From Parahoeflea alexandrii (GTDB taxonomy: Bacteria > Pseudomonadota > Alphaproteobacteria > Rhizobiales > Rhizobiaceae), in assembly GCF_027214025.1 (NCBI RefSeq), contig NZ_JAPWHB010000005.1:382575-446574 (forward strand): DNA of 64,000 bases. Reading direction: 5' to 3'. Position numbers and translations under genes: made by a program. Shown here in pieces: positions 7,479-16,162 of the stretch (its first letter is position 1; the number at the start of each line of letters is the position of its first letter). The notes beneath the pieces were generated by a model. That model did no database searches. It saw only the letters and a program-made list of their open reading frames with translations, and had not been told where the DNA came from.

Positions 7479-8390
7479 TTACCTTTCGGCTTGGGTGGTG
7501 TCCCAGTAGGGCGTGGGACCGTATAGGTCCGCCAGATAGTCGATGAACAGCCTGACTTTGGCCGGCAGAAACCGGCGACTTGCATAGACCGCGTGAATGG
7601 CGACATTGCGCGACCCTTCGTAGGCGGGCAGCACCTGGATCAACCGGCCGTCGGCGAGTTCGGCGCCGATGTCCCATGTCGAGCGCAAGGCGATGCCGAC
7701 GCCGCCAATGACGGCTTCGCGCACCACTTCGCTGGAATTGGTCTGCAACGGTCCGAGGGGCCGATGGAGCATCTGGCCCGGAGGACCTTCGAGTTTCCAG
7801 GAGTCGTTGTTGTGCGGCGCAAGGCAGATGTGGCGGTCGAGATCCTCTATGGTTTGCGGTGTTCCATGCCGCTTGAGATAGTCCGGTGAAGCCACCAGAA
7901 TACGCCGAACCGGTGCAAGTTTTCGCGCAACCAGGCTTGAATCGCTCAATTCCGCGATCCGGATCGCCAGATCATAGCCATCTCCGACGATATCGACGAA
8001 TTCGTCGCGCAACATCAGATTGACGCCCAGATCGGGATTGGCCTGCATGAAGGCGTTGATATGGGGCGCAATATGCATGCGTCCGAATGAGGTCGGGGCG
8101 GAGACCTTCAGGACGCCGTGCGCCAGCGCCGATCTGCGCGAGACAAACGCTTCTGCCTCTTCGATGCCTGCCAGGATCGCCACCACGCGCTCGTAAAAAC
8201 CCTGGCCGGCTTCGGTAAGCGAAATCTGTCGGGTGGTGCGCTGCATCAGGCGCGTGCCGAGCCGGTCTTCGAGACGGCGCAGCCGTTTCGACACGACGGC
8301 AGGAGACAGCCCGAGTTCCCGCCCCGCCGCTGACATCGACCCGGCGGACACCACGCGGGCAAAAATCTCCAGGTCTCCCAGATTGTTCAT
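7479..8390 (-). CDS. LysR family regulator
   Basis: A 303-residue LysR-type regulator. The N-terminal helix-turn-helix is clear (GSMSAAGRELGLSPAVVSKR, about residues 16-35), followed by the linker helix and a periplasmic-binding-like effector domain to the end. The ATG at 8390 is chosen because it gives the normal short N-terminus (MNNLGDLEIFARV); an upstream in-frame start adds 16 unusual residues. It is divergent from glcD, with 237 bp between, so it is a candidate activator of the glycolate oxidase genes, although lutR cannot be excluded. The effector is unknown. Confidence 0.9.
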   Translation of the reverse strand: MNNLGDLEIFARVVSAGSMSAAGRELGLSPAVVSKRLRRLEDRLGTRLMQRTTRQISLTEAGQGFYERVVAILAGIEEAEAFVSRRSALAHGVLKVSAPTSFGRMHIAPHINAFMQANPDLGVNLMLRDEFVDIVGDGYDLAIRIAELSDSSLVARKLAPVRRILVASPDYLKRHGTPQTIEDLDRHICLAPHNNDSWKLEGPPGQMLHRPLGPLQTNSSEVVREAVIGGVGIALRSTWDIGAELADGRLIQVLPAYEGSRNVAIHAVYASRRFLPAKVRLFIDYLADLYGPTPYWDTTQAER

Positions 8391-8552
8391 GCCGGATCGT
8401 CTCTCCCCTGTGAGAACGTCATTCCTGTTGATACGCAAACATTGCCGTCGCGGATCATTTCTGCGTCACATCCGGTTTACAGAGTGATCGCCGTTTCCTC
8501 ATATGGGATTCCGAGGTGCGATGTGAACCGCATTGCCGAAAGGCAATTTAAG

Positions 8553-8571
8553 TGGTAAACAAAAAATACCA
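8553..8571. promoter_or_regulatory. Inverted repeat TGGTA-N9-TACCA upstream of glcD
   Basis: A perfect 5-bp inverted repeat with an A-rich 9-base spacer lies 57 bases upstream of the glcD ATG. FCD-GntR regulators commonly recognise TGGT/ACCA half-sites, so the adjacent lutR product, or an unlinked GlcC-type protein, could bind here. It is also within reach of the LysR protein. Confidence 0.4.
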
Positions 8572-8627
8572 GTTTGAGCTCGATCCTTGTGCTTCTGGCG
8601 CTGGTTCGAGATGCGAGGGAGGAAGCC

Positions 8628-10112
8628 ATGTCGGAGTTGATTGCTTTTCTGGAGCCTGACCGTGCGGTCATTGACCGCCGTCCCGCGATCATTGCCGACC
8701 TCGCGGGCCTGCTGCCCGACAGCTGCCTGATAACCGAGGAGCGTGAACTTGTGCCCTTCGACACGGATGCCTTTGTGTCCTACCGGCGCATGCCTCTCGC
8801 CGTTGTTCTACCCGAAACTACGGCCCAGGTCGCGGCGGTTCTGAAATACTGCAACGACAATGCGATCCCCGTCATTCCGCGCGGGGCGGGTACGTCGCTG
8901 TCCGGAGGTGCGATCCCGCAGGAGGATGCCATCGTCATCGGTGTTTCCAAGCTCAACCGCATTCTCGAGGTGGACTTCCCCAACCGGGCGGCTGTCGTCC
9001 AGGCGGGGGTCACCAACATTTCCATCAGCCAAGCGGTGGATGCCGACGGTTTCTTCTACGCCCCCGACCCGAGCTCGCAGCTGGCCTGCACCATCGGCGG
9101 CAATATCGGCATGAATTCGGGCGGCGCCCATTGCCTCAAATACGGCGTCACCACCAACAATTTGCTTGGCGTCAAGATGGTCATGTTCGACGGCTCCATT
9201 GTCGAGATTGGCGGCAAGGCGCTGGACGCGGCGGGCTACGATCTGCTTGGCCTGATCTGCGGATCGGAAGGCCAGCTCGGCATCGTCACCGAGGCGACCG
9301 TCAGGCTGATCGCCAAGCCCGAGGGCGCCCGCCCGGTTCTGTTCGGCTTTGAAAGCTCGGTTGCCGCCGGCGCCTGCGTCACTGACATCATCGGCGCGGG
9401 CATCATTCCGGTCGCCATCGAATTCATGGACAAGCCGGCCATCGAGATCTGCGAGGCCTTTGCCCATGCCGGTTACCCGATGGATGTCGAGGCGCTGCTG
9501 ATCGTCGAGGTCGAAGGCTCCGATGCCGAGATGGATGCCATGCTCGAACGCATCATCGAGATCGCCCGCAAGCACGGCGTCAAGACGATCAAGGAAAGTC
9601 AGTCTGCCACCGAGGCCGCGCTGATCTGGAAAGGTCGAAAGTCGGCCTTTGGCGCCACCGGCCGCATCGCCGACTATATCTGCATGGACGGCACCGTGCC
9701 GCTCGGGCAATTGTCGCATGTGCTCGAGAAGACCTCCGAGATCATCGACCGCTACGGATTGCGCGTCGCCAACGTGTTTCATGCCGGCGACGGCAACATG
9801 CATCCGCTGATCCTGTTCGATGCCAATGATCCGGAAGAAAGCCTGAAGGCCGAGATGGCCGGCAATGACATTCTCAAGCTCTGTGTCGATGCTGGCGGCT
9901 GCCTGACCGGGGAACACGGCGTCGGCATCGAAAAGCGCGATCTGATGCGTCACCAGTATTCCGATGCCGATCTGGCCCAGCAGATGCGGGTGCGCGCTGC
10001 CTTCGATCCGAAATGGATCCTCAATCCATCCAAGGTGTTTCCGCTCGATCGCCGAAACGGCTCCCAACCGGGCAACCAGAGTGCTGCCGGCGATGACAGG
10101 ACAGCAGCATGA
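8628..10112 (+). CDS. glcD: Glycolate oxidase subunit GlcD
   Basis: A 494-residue FAD-linked oxidase of the GlcD family, which oxidises glycolate to glyoxylate. The N-terminal PCMH FAD-binding domain contains the PRGAGTSLSGGAIP motif (about residues 85-98) and NIGMNSGGAHCLKYG (about 162-176). The C-terminal domain has FHAGDGNMHPLI and GEHGVGIEKR, the family hallmarks for flavin and substrate contact. The ATG at 8628 has a GAGGGAGG site upstream; an in-frame start 18 codons earlier is rejected. The stop overlaps glcE by four bases. It works with GlcE and GlcF in a membrane-associated complex. Confidence 0.95.
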   Translation: MSELIAFLEPDRAVIDRRPAIIADLAGLLPDSCLITEERELVPFDTDAFVSYRRMPLAVVLPETTAQVAAVLKYCNDNAIPVIPRGAGTSLSGGAIPQEDAIVIGVSKLNRILEVDFPNRAAVVQAGVTNISISQAVDADGFFYAPDPSSQLACTIGGNIGMNSGGAHCLKYGVTTNNLLGVKMVMFDGSIVEIGGKALDAAGYDLLGLICGSEGQLGIVTEATVRLIAKPEGARPVLFGFESSVAAGACVTDIIGAGIIPVAIEFMDKPAIEICEAFAHAGYPMDVEALLIVEVEGSDAEMDAMLERIIEIARKHGVKTIKESQSATEAALIWKGRKSAFGATGRIADYICMDGTVPLGQLSHVLEKTSEIIDRYGLRVANVFHAGDGNMHPLILFDANDPEESLKAEMAGNDILKLCVDAGGCLTGEHGVGIEKRDLMRHQYSDADLAQQMRVRAAFDPKWILNPSKVFPLDRRNGSQPGNQSAAGDDRTAA

Positions 10113-11326
10113 GCACGACCGATATCCAGTATCCCGGCAGCGAGGAAGAGATCGCCCGGATCGTGCTCGAGGCGAGCGAGGCGCGCCGTCCCATCGAGGT
10201 CAGGGGAGGCGGCACTCGGCTCGATCTCGGCCGTCCCGTGCAATCCTCCTCGGTTCTGTCGGTGGCCAGGTTGAGCGGGATCACCAATTACGATCCCTCC
10301 GAACTGGTGATGGCCGCCCGCGCAGGCACGCCGCTCGCCGAAATCGAGGCGGCGCTGGCGCAAAACAACCAGATGCTGACCTTCGAGCCGATGGATCATC
10401 GTCCGCTTCTTGCCGCCAGCGGCGAGCCGACCATAGGCGGCGTCTTTGCCGGAAACGTCTCCGGCCCGCGCCGGATTTCCGCAGGCGCGGCGCGCGACAA
10501 TCTCTTGGGCGTCCGTTTCGTCAACGGCTCCGGCGAAATCGTCAAGAGCGGCGGCCGGGTGATGAAGAACGTCACCGGCCTCGATCTGGTCAAGCTGATG
10601 GCCGGCTCCTGGGGCACGCTCGGGGTGCTGAGCGAAGTCATCTTCAAGGTGCTGCCGCGGCCGGAAACGGCCGTCACCATCGCCGTCTCCGGGCTCAACG
10701 ATGCCGAAGCCGCCGAAGCCATGGCCGCCGCACTTGCGATGTCGGTCGAGGTCTCCGGAGCGGCGCACCTGCCCGAGAGCGTCATCAACAAATTTGCCGG
10801 CGGCAGTCTGAAGGGCGGCCCGGCAACGGTTCTGCGGCTTGAGGGGCTGACCCCCTCGGTCGAGGTGCGCACCGGACGGCTGGTCGCGGAAATGAGCCGC
10901 CGAGGCACGATATCGGTGTTGGAAGGCGATGTCTCCGCCGGCCTCTGGCGCGATATCCGGGACGTGACGCCTTTCGCGGATGGCACCAGCAAGCCTGTCT
11001 GGAAAGTGTCGGTGGCGCCATCCGCCGGCCATCAGCTGGTCGCGGCCCTGCGGCTCAAGACCGGCGTCGATGCCTTCTACGACTGGCAGGGCGGCTTGGT
11101 CTGGCTGCGCATGGAAGCCGACTCGGAAGCCGATCTGGTTCGCCAGTACCTCAAGGCGCTGGGCGGTGGCCATGCCACCCTTGTCCGGGCGGATGCCGCC
11201 ACCCGTGCCTCCGTTCCGGTGTTCGAGCCGCAGCCAAAGCCGCTTGAGGCCCTGGCGCGGCGGATCAAGGATCAGTTCGATCCGGCCGGTGTGCTCAATC
11301 CGGGACGCATGACCGTCGGAATGTGA
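10109..11326 (+). CDS. glcE: Glycolate oxidase FAD-binding subunit GlcE
   Basis: A 405-residue FAD-binding subunit of glycolate oxidase. The PCMH fold is visible: IEVRGGGTRLDLGRP (about residues 33-47), then PTIGGVFAGNVSGPRR (about 112-127) and the GGRVMKNVTGLDL segment typical of GlcE. It is shorter than GlcD because the substrate domain is reduced. Its ATG overlaps the glcD stop (ATGA). The stop overlaps, in a second frame, the open frame of the following membrane-protein gene, but the better start of that gene lies 54 bases downstream. No anomaly is seen in key motifs. Confidence 0.94.
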   Translation: MSTTDIQYPGSEEEIARIVLEASEARRPIEVRGGGTRLDLGRPVQSSSVLSVARLSGITNYDPSELVMAARAGTPLAEIEAALAQNNQMLTFEPMDHRPLLAASGEPTIGGVFAGNVSGPRRISAGAARDNLLGVRFVNGSGEIVKSGGRVMKNVTGLDLVKLMAGSWGTLGVLSEVIFKVLPRPETAVTIAVSGLNDAEAAEAMAAALAMSVEVSGAAHLPESVINKFAGGSLKGGPATVLRLEGLTPSVEVRTGRLVAEMSRRGTISVLEGDVSAGLWRDIRDVTPFADGTSKPVWKVSVAPSAGHQLVAALRLKTGVDAFYDWQGGLVWLRMEADSEADLVRQYLKALGGGHATLVRADAATRASVPVFEPQPKPLEALARRIKDQFDPAGVLNPGRMTVGM

Positions 11327-11379
11327 TAGTCTTTCGGACTTTTAGGGAAATGCAAACTCTTCCGAACAAGGAGCAGGCA

Positions 11380-11757
11380 ATGAGCAATCCGGATCAATCC
11401 CCCCAACCCCGCCAGACCGACCGCTGGCTCGAGCCCGGCAAGACCAATCTGCAGGTGATCTACATCCTGTATCTCGCAAGTTTCGTCATCGGAGTGACCG
11501 GACTTGTCGGCATCGTGCTGGCCCATCTCAATCGCGGCAAATCTGAAGCCTGGCTCGAAAGCCATTACACCTGGGCGATCCGCACCTTCTGGCTCGGAAT
11601 GCTTGGCGCCTTTGTCAGCGCGCTGCTGATGATTGTCGTGATCGGCATGCTGACCATGCTTCTGGTCGCACTCTGGGTCATCATCCGCACCGTGGTCGGG
11701 TTGCAGAAGCTCGGACGCAACGAACCCATCGACAATCCGCAAAGCTGGCTGCTCTGA
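11380..11757 (+). CDS. Small membrane protein (DUF4870-like) between glcE and glcF
   Basis: A 125-residue protein with about three hydrophobic segments (around residues 25-48, 63-80 and 84-103) and a soluble Pro/Gln-rich N-terminus. The pattern AHLNRGKSEAWLESHYTWAIRTFWLG resembles DUF4870-type membrane proteins of unknown function. The ATG at 11380 has an AAGGAG site eight bases upstream. It is inserted between glcE and glcF on the same strand, with 53 and 57 bases on either side, so it is probably co-transcribed. It could anchor the glycolate oxidase complex to the membrane, but this is only a positional inference. Confidence 0.82.
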   Translation: MSNPDQSPQPRQTDRWLEPGKTNLQVIYILYLASFVIGVTGLVGIVLAHLNRGKSEAWLESHYTWAIRTFWLGMLGAFVSALLMIVVIGMLTMLLVALWVIIRTVVGLQKLGRNEPIDNPQSWLL

Positions 11758-11814
11758 GAGACACGCGTTCCGGCCGGCGGCACATACTTCTGAAGATTCC
11801 AGGGAATTCGCGAC

Positions 11815-13158
11815 ATGCAGACCAATTTTACCGCCGAGCAGCTCTCTGATCCCGGTGTCGCCGAATCCGAGAAGATTCTCAGGAAATGCGTCCATTGCGG
11901 TTTCTGCACCGCGACATGCCCGACCTATGTCACGCTCGGCAACGAGCTCGACAGCCCGCGCGGCCGGATCTACCTGATCAAGGACATGCTGGAAAACAAC
12001 CGCCCGGCTGATGCGCAGGTAGTCACCCATATCGACCGCTGCCTGTCGTGCCTGGCCTGCATGACCACGTGCCCCTCCGGCGTCAATTACATGCATCTGG
12101 TCGACCACGCCCGCGCCCATATCGAGAAGACCTACAAGCGGCCCTTGATGAACCGCATCACCCGCGGGCTGCTGGCGCTGGTGCTGCCCTATCCGGGACG
12201 TTTCCGCGCTTCGCTCCATGCCGCCCGTCTTGGCAGGCCGTTCGCGCCCTTATTCAAGGCATTGCCGGGCCTCAAGCCGATGGCGGCGATGCTGGAGCTT
12301 GCCCCGGCTTCCGTGCCTCAACCGTCGAAATATGCAATGCCGGGGTCCCATGCCGGCACAGGTGAAAAGCGCGGCAAGGTCGCCATCCTCACCGGCTGCG
12401 CCCAGCCGGTGCTCAAGCCTGGCATCAACGAGGCGACGATCCGCCTCTTGAACCGGATCGGCGTCGAGGTGGTGGTGCCCGAAGGCGAGGGCTGCTGCGG
12501 CGCGCTGGTCCATCACATGGGCCGCGAGCATGATGCGCTCGATGCGGCGCGCAACAATGTCGATGCCTGGACGCGGGCGATCGACAATGGCGGACTCGAT
12601 GCCATCATCATCACCGCCTCGGGCTGCGGCACCACCATCAAGGACTACGGCTACATGCTGCGCGAGGATCCGGCCTATGCGGCAAAGGCGGCCCGCGTCT
12701 CCGAGCTTGCCAAGGACATCACCGAGTATCTGGCAGGCATCGAGATGCCGGCCCCGGTCAATGGCGCCAGCATGGTCGTAGCCTATCACTCGGCCTGTTC
12801 GATGCAGCACGGCCAGAAGATTGCCACCCAGCCCAAGGCGCTATTGAAGGCGGCTGGCTTTACCGTCAAGGATCCGCCGGAAGGCCATCTGTGCTGCGGT
12901 TCGGCCGGCACCTACAACATCATGCAGCCCGAGATCGCCCGGACGTTGCGCGACCGCAAGGTCAAGAACATCGAGCGCACAAACCCGGACCTGATCGCAA
13001 CCGGCAACATCGGCTGCATGACCCAGATTGCCGGCGGAACCGACATCCCGATCATCCACACGGTTGAGCTGCTTGACTGGGTCTATGGCGGCGAGAAGCC
13101 CGCGGGCCTGCCCGATAGTGCCGGGACGAAGGCCCGGTCACTGCAAGCCGCGGAGTGA
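11815..13158 (+). CDS. glcF: Glycolate oxidase iron-sulfur subunit GlcF
   Basis: A 447-residue Fe-S subunit. Two ferredoxin-type clusters lie at the N-terminus (CVHCGFCTATCPTY, about residues 24-37, and CLSCLACMTTCPSGV, about 74-88). Two CCG modules follow (EGCCGALVHHMG near 225 and HLCCGSAGTYNI near 360). This is the layout of GlcF, which passes electrons from the GlcD/GlcE flavins towards the quinone pool. It is the last gene of the glc unit, and a hairpin at 13213-13239 follows. Length and motifs are normal. Confidence 0.95.
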   Translation: MQTNFTAEQLSDPGVAESEKILRKCVHCGFCTATCPTYVTLGNELDSPRGRIYLIKDMLENNRPADAQVVTHIDRCLSCLACMTTCPSGVNYMHLVDHARAHIEKTYKRPLMNRITRGLLALVLPYPGRFRASLHAARLGRPFAPLFKALPGLKPMAAMLELAPASVPQPSKYAMPGSHAGTGEKRGKVAILTGCAQPVLKPGINEATIRLLNRIGVEVVVPEGEGCCGALVHHMGREHDALDAARNNVDAWTRAIDNGGLDAIIITASGCGTTIKDYGYMLREDPAYAAKAARVSELAKDITEYLAGIEMPAPVNGASMVVAYHSACSMQHGQKIATQPKALLKAAGFTVKDPPEGHLCCGSAGTYNIMQPEIARTLRDRKVKNIERTNPDLIATGNIGCMTQIAGGTDIPIIHTVELLDWVYGGEKPAGLPDSAGTKARSLQAAE

Positions 13159-13212
13159 CATCGCCTCGACCGGGCTGAACCTGCTTGAGCGGGCAGCCAT
13201 CTGACAAATGAA

Positions 13213-13239
13213 AAGGCGGCACCTTTCGCGCGCCGCCTT
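13213..13239. terminator. Terminator between glcF and ldt
   Basis: A perfect 8-bp stem (AAGGCGGC at 13213-13220, GCCGCCTT at 13232-13239) with an 11-base loop lies between the convergent glcF and L,D-transpeptidase genes. On the minus strand the stem is followed by TTTTCATTT, a good U-tract; on the plus strand the tail is weaker. Confidence 0.75.
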
Positions 13240-13275
13240 GTGCATTTGGTGTTTGTCTTGGAGCCTGGACCGGCT

Positions 13276-13986
13276 TCAGCCGCCAAACAGGGTCCCGAAG
13301 AGGTCCATCCCGCGATCGGTGTAATGCTTCTCGGCGCCCTCGCCGTTGGGCCCGATCACGATCACCTTGGAGCCAACGCCGGCGCGGTCATAGAGATGCT
13401 TGACATCGTCGTTCATCATCCGGATGCAGCCCGACGACATGTTCAGGCCGATGGTCCAGGGTTGATTGGTGCCATGGATGCGGAAAATGGTGTCGCGTCC
13501 GCCCTTGTAGAGATACATGGCCCGTGCGCCGAGCGGGTTGTTGATCCCGCCTTTCACGTAGGATGGAATGTTCCGGCCTTTCCGGCGCTCACGTGCGATC
13601 ATGCTCGCCGGCGGACGCCAGTCCGGCCATTCCGCCTTGCGCCCGACCTTGACCGTTCCCGACCAGCCGAAGCCCTCGCGTCCGACACCGACGCCATACC
13701 GTGTGGCGCGATCCTTGCCTTCAACATAGTAGAGATACTTGGTGCTGGTATCGATGATGATGGTGCCGGGCTTCTCGTTGGTCTTGAGCCTGACCTTCTT
13801 GCGCATGAACTCAGGCTTCGGCTTCTTCGACTGCGCCACCTGAACGACCGGCAAGGTCGTGCCGGATGCTGCGGGCGCGGCGGAACGCGGCATGGCCGAT
13901 GCATCCGTCTGCGCTGGCGCGACAAGCAATGCCAGGGCGCTGGCCGCAATGATGGCAAATCGGGTTGAAAAGCGTGGCAATGTCAT
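13276..13986 (-). CDS. L,D-transpeptidase (YkuD domain), copy 1
   Basis: A 236-residue exported L,D-transpeptidase. An N-terminal hydrophobic signal sequence (about residues 1-30) precedes a YkuD catalytic domain with IHGTNQPWTIG and MSSGCIRMMNDD (about residues 170-210), containing the His and Cys of the catalytic triad. Such enzymes form 3-3 peptidoglycan cross-links or attach outer-membrane proteins to peptidoglycan, common in Rhizobiales. The next gene on the same strand is a paralogue; a terminator-like hairpin separates them, so they may be separate units. Whether it cross-links or anchors cannot be told. Confidence 0.92.
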   Translation of the reverse strand: MTLPRFSTRFAIIAASALALLVAPAQTDASAMPRSAAPAASGTTLPVVQVAQSKKPKPEFMRKKVRLKTNEKPGTIIIDTSTKYLYYVEGKDRATRYGVGVGREGFGWSGTVKVGRKAEWPDWRPPASMIARERRKGRNIPSYVKGGINNPLGARAMYLYKGGRDTIFRIHGTNQPWTIGLNMSSGCIRMMNDDVKHLYDRAGVGSKVIVIGPNGEGAEKHYTDRGMDLFGTLFGG

Positions 13987-14097
13987 GGTTTCCCCTCGTT
14001 CATACTTTAGCGCTCGGTCACAAAGGTACCATCGATTCGCATGGGATCAACCGTTTGAAAGGTTAAAACGGCAACCGGTTCTAAAGAAAAATGAAAT

Positions 14098-14122
14098 GCC
14101 CGGCGCCGGTGGTATGCCGGGC
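14098..14122 (-). terminator. Terminator after second L,D-transpeptidase gene
   Basis: On the minus strand a 7-bp GC stem (GCCCGGC / GCCGGGC) with an 11-base loop is followed by ATTTCATTTTTCTTT, a good intrinsic terminator, 46 bases after the stop of the gene at 14169-14936. Confidence 0.7.
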
Positions 14123-14168
14123 CGGGCTCTACGTATTGCTATAATATTGGCCGCAAATCAGACGGTGA

Positions 14169-14936
14169 TCACATCACGATAACCTTGGCGCCGACCTTGG
14201 CATGTTCATAAAGTTCAGTGACGTCTTCATTGCGCATCCGGATGCAGCCGGACGAGACGGCCTTGCCGATTGTCCAGGGCTGGTTGGTGCCATGGATCCT
14301 GTACAGCGTCGAACCGAGATAAAGTGCCCGCGCACCGAGCGGGTTTTCCGGGCCGCCGACCATGTGCACCGGCAGAATCCGGCCTTCCTTTTCGCGCACC
14401 CGCTTGATCATCTCCGCCGGCGGACGCCAGTCCGGCCATTCCGCCTTGCGGCTGATCTTTTCGGTGCCGCTCCAGGCGTGGCCTTCCTTGCCGACGCCAA
14501 CGCCGTAGCGCCGCGCCTGGCCATCACCCATGACGTAATAGAGGTGCCGCTCGCTGGTGTTGATGATGATCGTGCCGGGCTTCTCGCTGCCGGTATAGGA
14601 GACAGTCTGCGGCAGGAAGCGCGGATCGATCTGGTTTGCCGGTTTCGGTTTCACCCGCGGCGCGGCAAGCGACACGTTGGTCACCCGGCGAGGCTCGGCC
14701 CGCTGCATCCGTGGCTGGGTTGCCGCCTGGCGCGCGGCTCTCGGCTGGGTCCGGTAGACGATACCGCCACGCGGTGCCGCCTGGCCGCCAAGCTGCATCA
14801 CCCAGGGGGCTGTCAGATCCGGGCTCAGCACCACGGGCGGACGCTGGCCATAGCGGTCGCCGGCATTGGTTGGGGAGGAGAACGCGGCAAGGCTCAACGC
14901 CGCGCCGGACAGGAGAAGAAGAGCAAGCTGTTTCAT
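14169..14936 (-). CDS. L,D-transpeptidase (YkuD domain), copy 2
   Basis: A 255-residue paralogue of the neighbouring L,D-transpeptidase. A signal peptide (MKQLALLLLSGAALSLAAFS) is followed by an Arg/Gln-rich linker (about residues 60-110) and a YkuD domain with GTNQPWTIGKAVSSGCIRMR, containing the active-site Cys. The ATG at 14936 is chosen because it gives a normal signal peptide; a TTG four codons upstream is possible. The basic linker could span to the outer membrane or bind a partner. The two catalytic domains are similar along their length, which suggests tandem duplication. Confidence 0.92.
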   Translation of the reverse strand: MKQLALLLLSGAALSLAAFSSPTNAGDRYGQRPPVVLSPDLTAPWVMQLGGQAAPRGGIVYRTQPRAARQAATQPRMQRAEPRRVTNVSLAAPRVKPKPANQIDPRFLPQTVSYTGSEKPGTIIINTSERHLYYVMGDGQARRYGVGVGKEGHAWSGTEKISRKAEWPDWRPPAEMIKRVREKEGRILPVHMVGGPENPLGARALYLGSTLYRIHGTNQPWTIGKAVSSGCIRMRNEDVTELYEHAKVGAKVIVM

Positions 14937-15174
14937 CGGACGCACCAAATACCTTTCGTCTGATTACGCGAGGCTCCATTGCCGGCACGCGCCGATGGAC
15001 CTGGCTTCCGGGATTCATGCTGCGGCAGCGGTGGAATCAATTGGTGAATCCGCGTCAATAAAATGCCCGTTTGCGTGGAAACCTCTTCTTAGGGTTATCG
15101 CCGCCTTGCCAAACGCGGTGAACGACCGCTTAATTGCCCTTGATTCCCGATTAACCATGATGACGAGCGGTTCC

Positions 15175-15810
15175 ATGGCGCATGAAAACGGCCTGATCAC
15201 CGGTGAAGACGGCCGCACCCGCTGCTTCTGGCCCGGCAATCTCCCCGACTATCTGGCTTATCATGATGCCGAGTGGGGCCGGCCTGTGACAGACGACACA
15301 AGGCTGTTCGAGAAGATCTGTCTGGAGGGTTTTCAGTCCGGCCTGTCCTGGCTCACCATCCTGCGCAAGCGCGAAAATTTCCGCGCCGCCTTTGCCGGCT
15401 TCGATTTCCGCAAGGTCGCCCGCTTTGACGAGGCGGATATCGAGCGGCTGGTCGCCGACAAGGGCATCGTCCGCCACCGCGGCAAGATCGTCTCGACCAT
15501 CAACAATGCGGCCCGCGCCATCGAGATGGTGGAGGAGTTCGGTTCTCTTGCTGCCTATTTCTGGTCCCACGAGCCAGGCCCCGACGAGCGGCCCGAAACG
15601 GTGGATTACGCCACCCTGACCGCCAACCCGACGACGGCGGTATCAACCCGCATCTCGAAGGACCTGAAAAAACGCGGCTGGAGTTTTGTCGGCCCGACGA
15701 CGGTCTACGCCTTCATGCAGGCGATGGGACTGGTCAACGACCATCTCGAGGGCTGCTGCTGCCGCAACGAGATCGAGACCCTGCGCAATGCACTGGTGCG
15801 TCCCGCGTGA
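15175..15810 (+). CDS. tag: DNA-3-methyladenine glycosylase I
   Basis: A 211-residue Tag-family glycosylase that removes 3-methyladenine from DNA. The family pattern is clear: RCFWPGN, YHDAEWGRPV (about residues 24-33), FEKICLEGFQSGLSWLTIL (about 40-58), KRENFRAAF, and at the end the zinc-binding HLEGCCCRNE region. The ATG at 15175 is chosen, but in-frame ATGs at 15157 and 15160 are also possible. The stop overlaps the start of the DUF1801 gene (GTGA), so the two are co-translated. Confidence 0.93.
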   Translation: MAHENGLITGEDGRTRCFWPGNLPDYLAYHDAEWGRPVTDDTRLFEKICLEGFQSGLSWLTILRKRENFRAAFAGFDFRKVARFDEADIERLVADKGIVRHRGKIVSTINNAARAIEMVEEFGSLAAYFWSHEPGPDERPETVDYATLTANPTTAVSTRISKDLKKRGWSFVGPTTVYAFMQAMGLVNDHLEGCCCRNEIETLRNALVRPA

Positions 15811-16160
15811 CCCCTGACGACCTCAAGTCCATGATCCGTCGGGTCGCCGCGGCGACACCGGAGATCGGGCCGCTGGAGGAAAGCCTCAAATGGGGCGAAC
15901 AGAGTTTTACCCCGGCCAGACGCAATGTCGGCAGTTCTGTCCGGATCGCTGAGCGCAACGATGGCGGCCTGGCGCTGATGTTCATCTGCCACACCAATCT
16001 GGTCGACGAGTTCCGGGACCTTTATCCCGATGCTCTCAACTATGAAGGCAACCGCGCCATTCTGATTGCCGCCGACGCCGCGCCGGATCGCGAAGCGCTT
16101 GCGCACTGCATCGCCCTGGCGCTCACCTACAAGCTGCGCAAGCGGCAGAAACCGGCCTGA
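15807..16160 (+). CDS. DUF1801 protein
   Basis: A 117-residue DUF1801 (YdhG-like) protein. The visible features are LKWGEQSFTPA near residue 27 and an all-beta/alpha pattern with RDLYPDALNYEGNRAI in the middle. Family members are small cytosolic proteins; function is unknown, though some bind metals or nucleic acid. It starts at a GTG that overlaps the tag stop, so it probably belongs to the same operon. It converges on the EamA transporter, with two bases between them. Confidence 0.82.
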   Translation: MTPDDLKSMIRRVAAATPEIGPLEESLKWGEQSFTPARRNVGSSVRIAERNDGGLALMFICHTNLVDEFRDLYPDALNYEGNRAILIAADAAPDREALAHCIALALTYKLRKRQKPA

Positions 16161-16162
16161 AG

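Noticed and set aside
8808-11173. Minus-strand frames of about 400 codons opposite glcD and glcE
   Set aside because: Antisense shadows of the glycolate oxidase genes.
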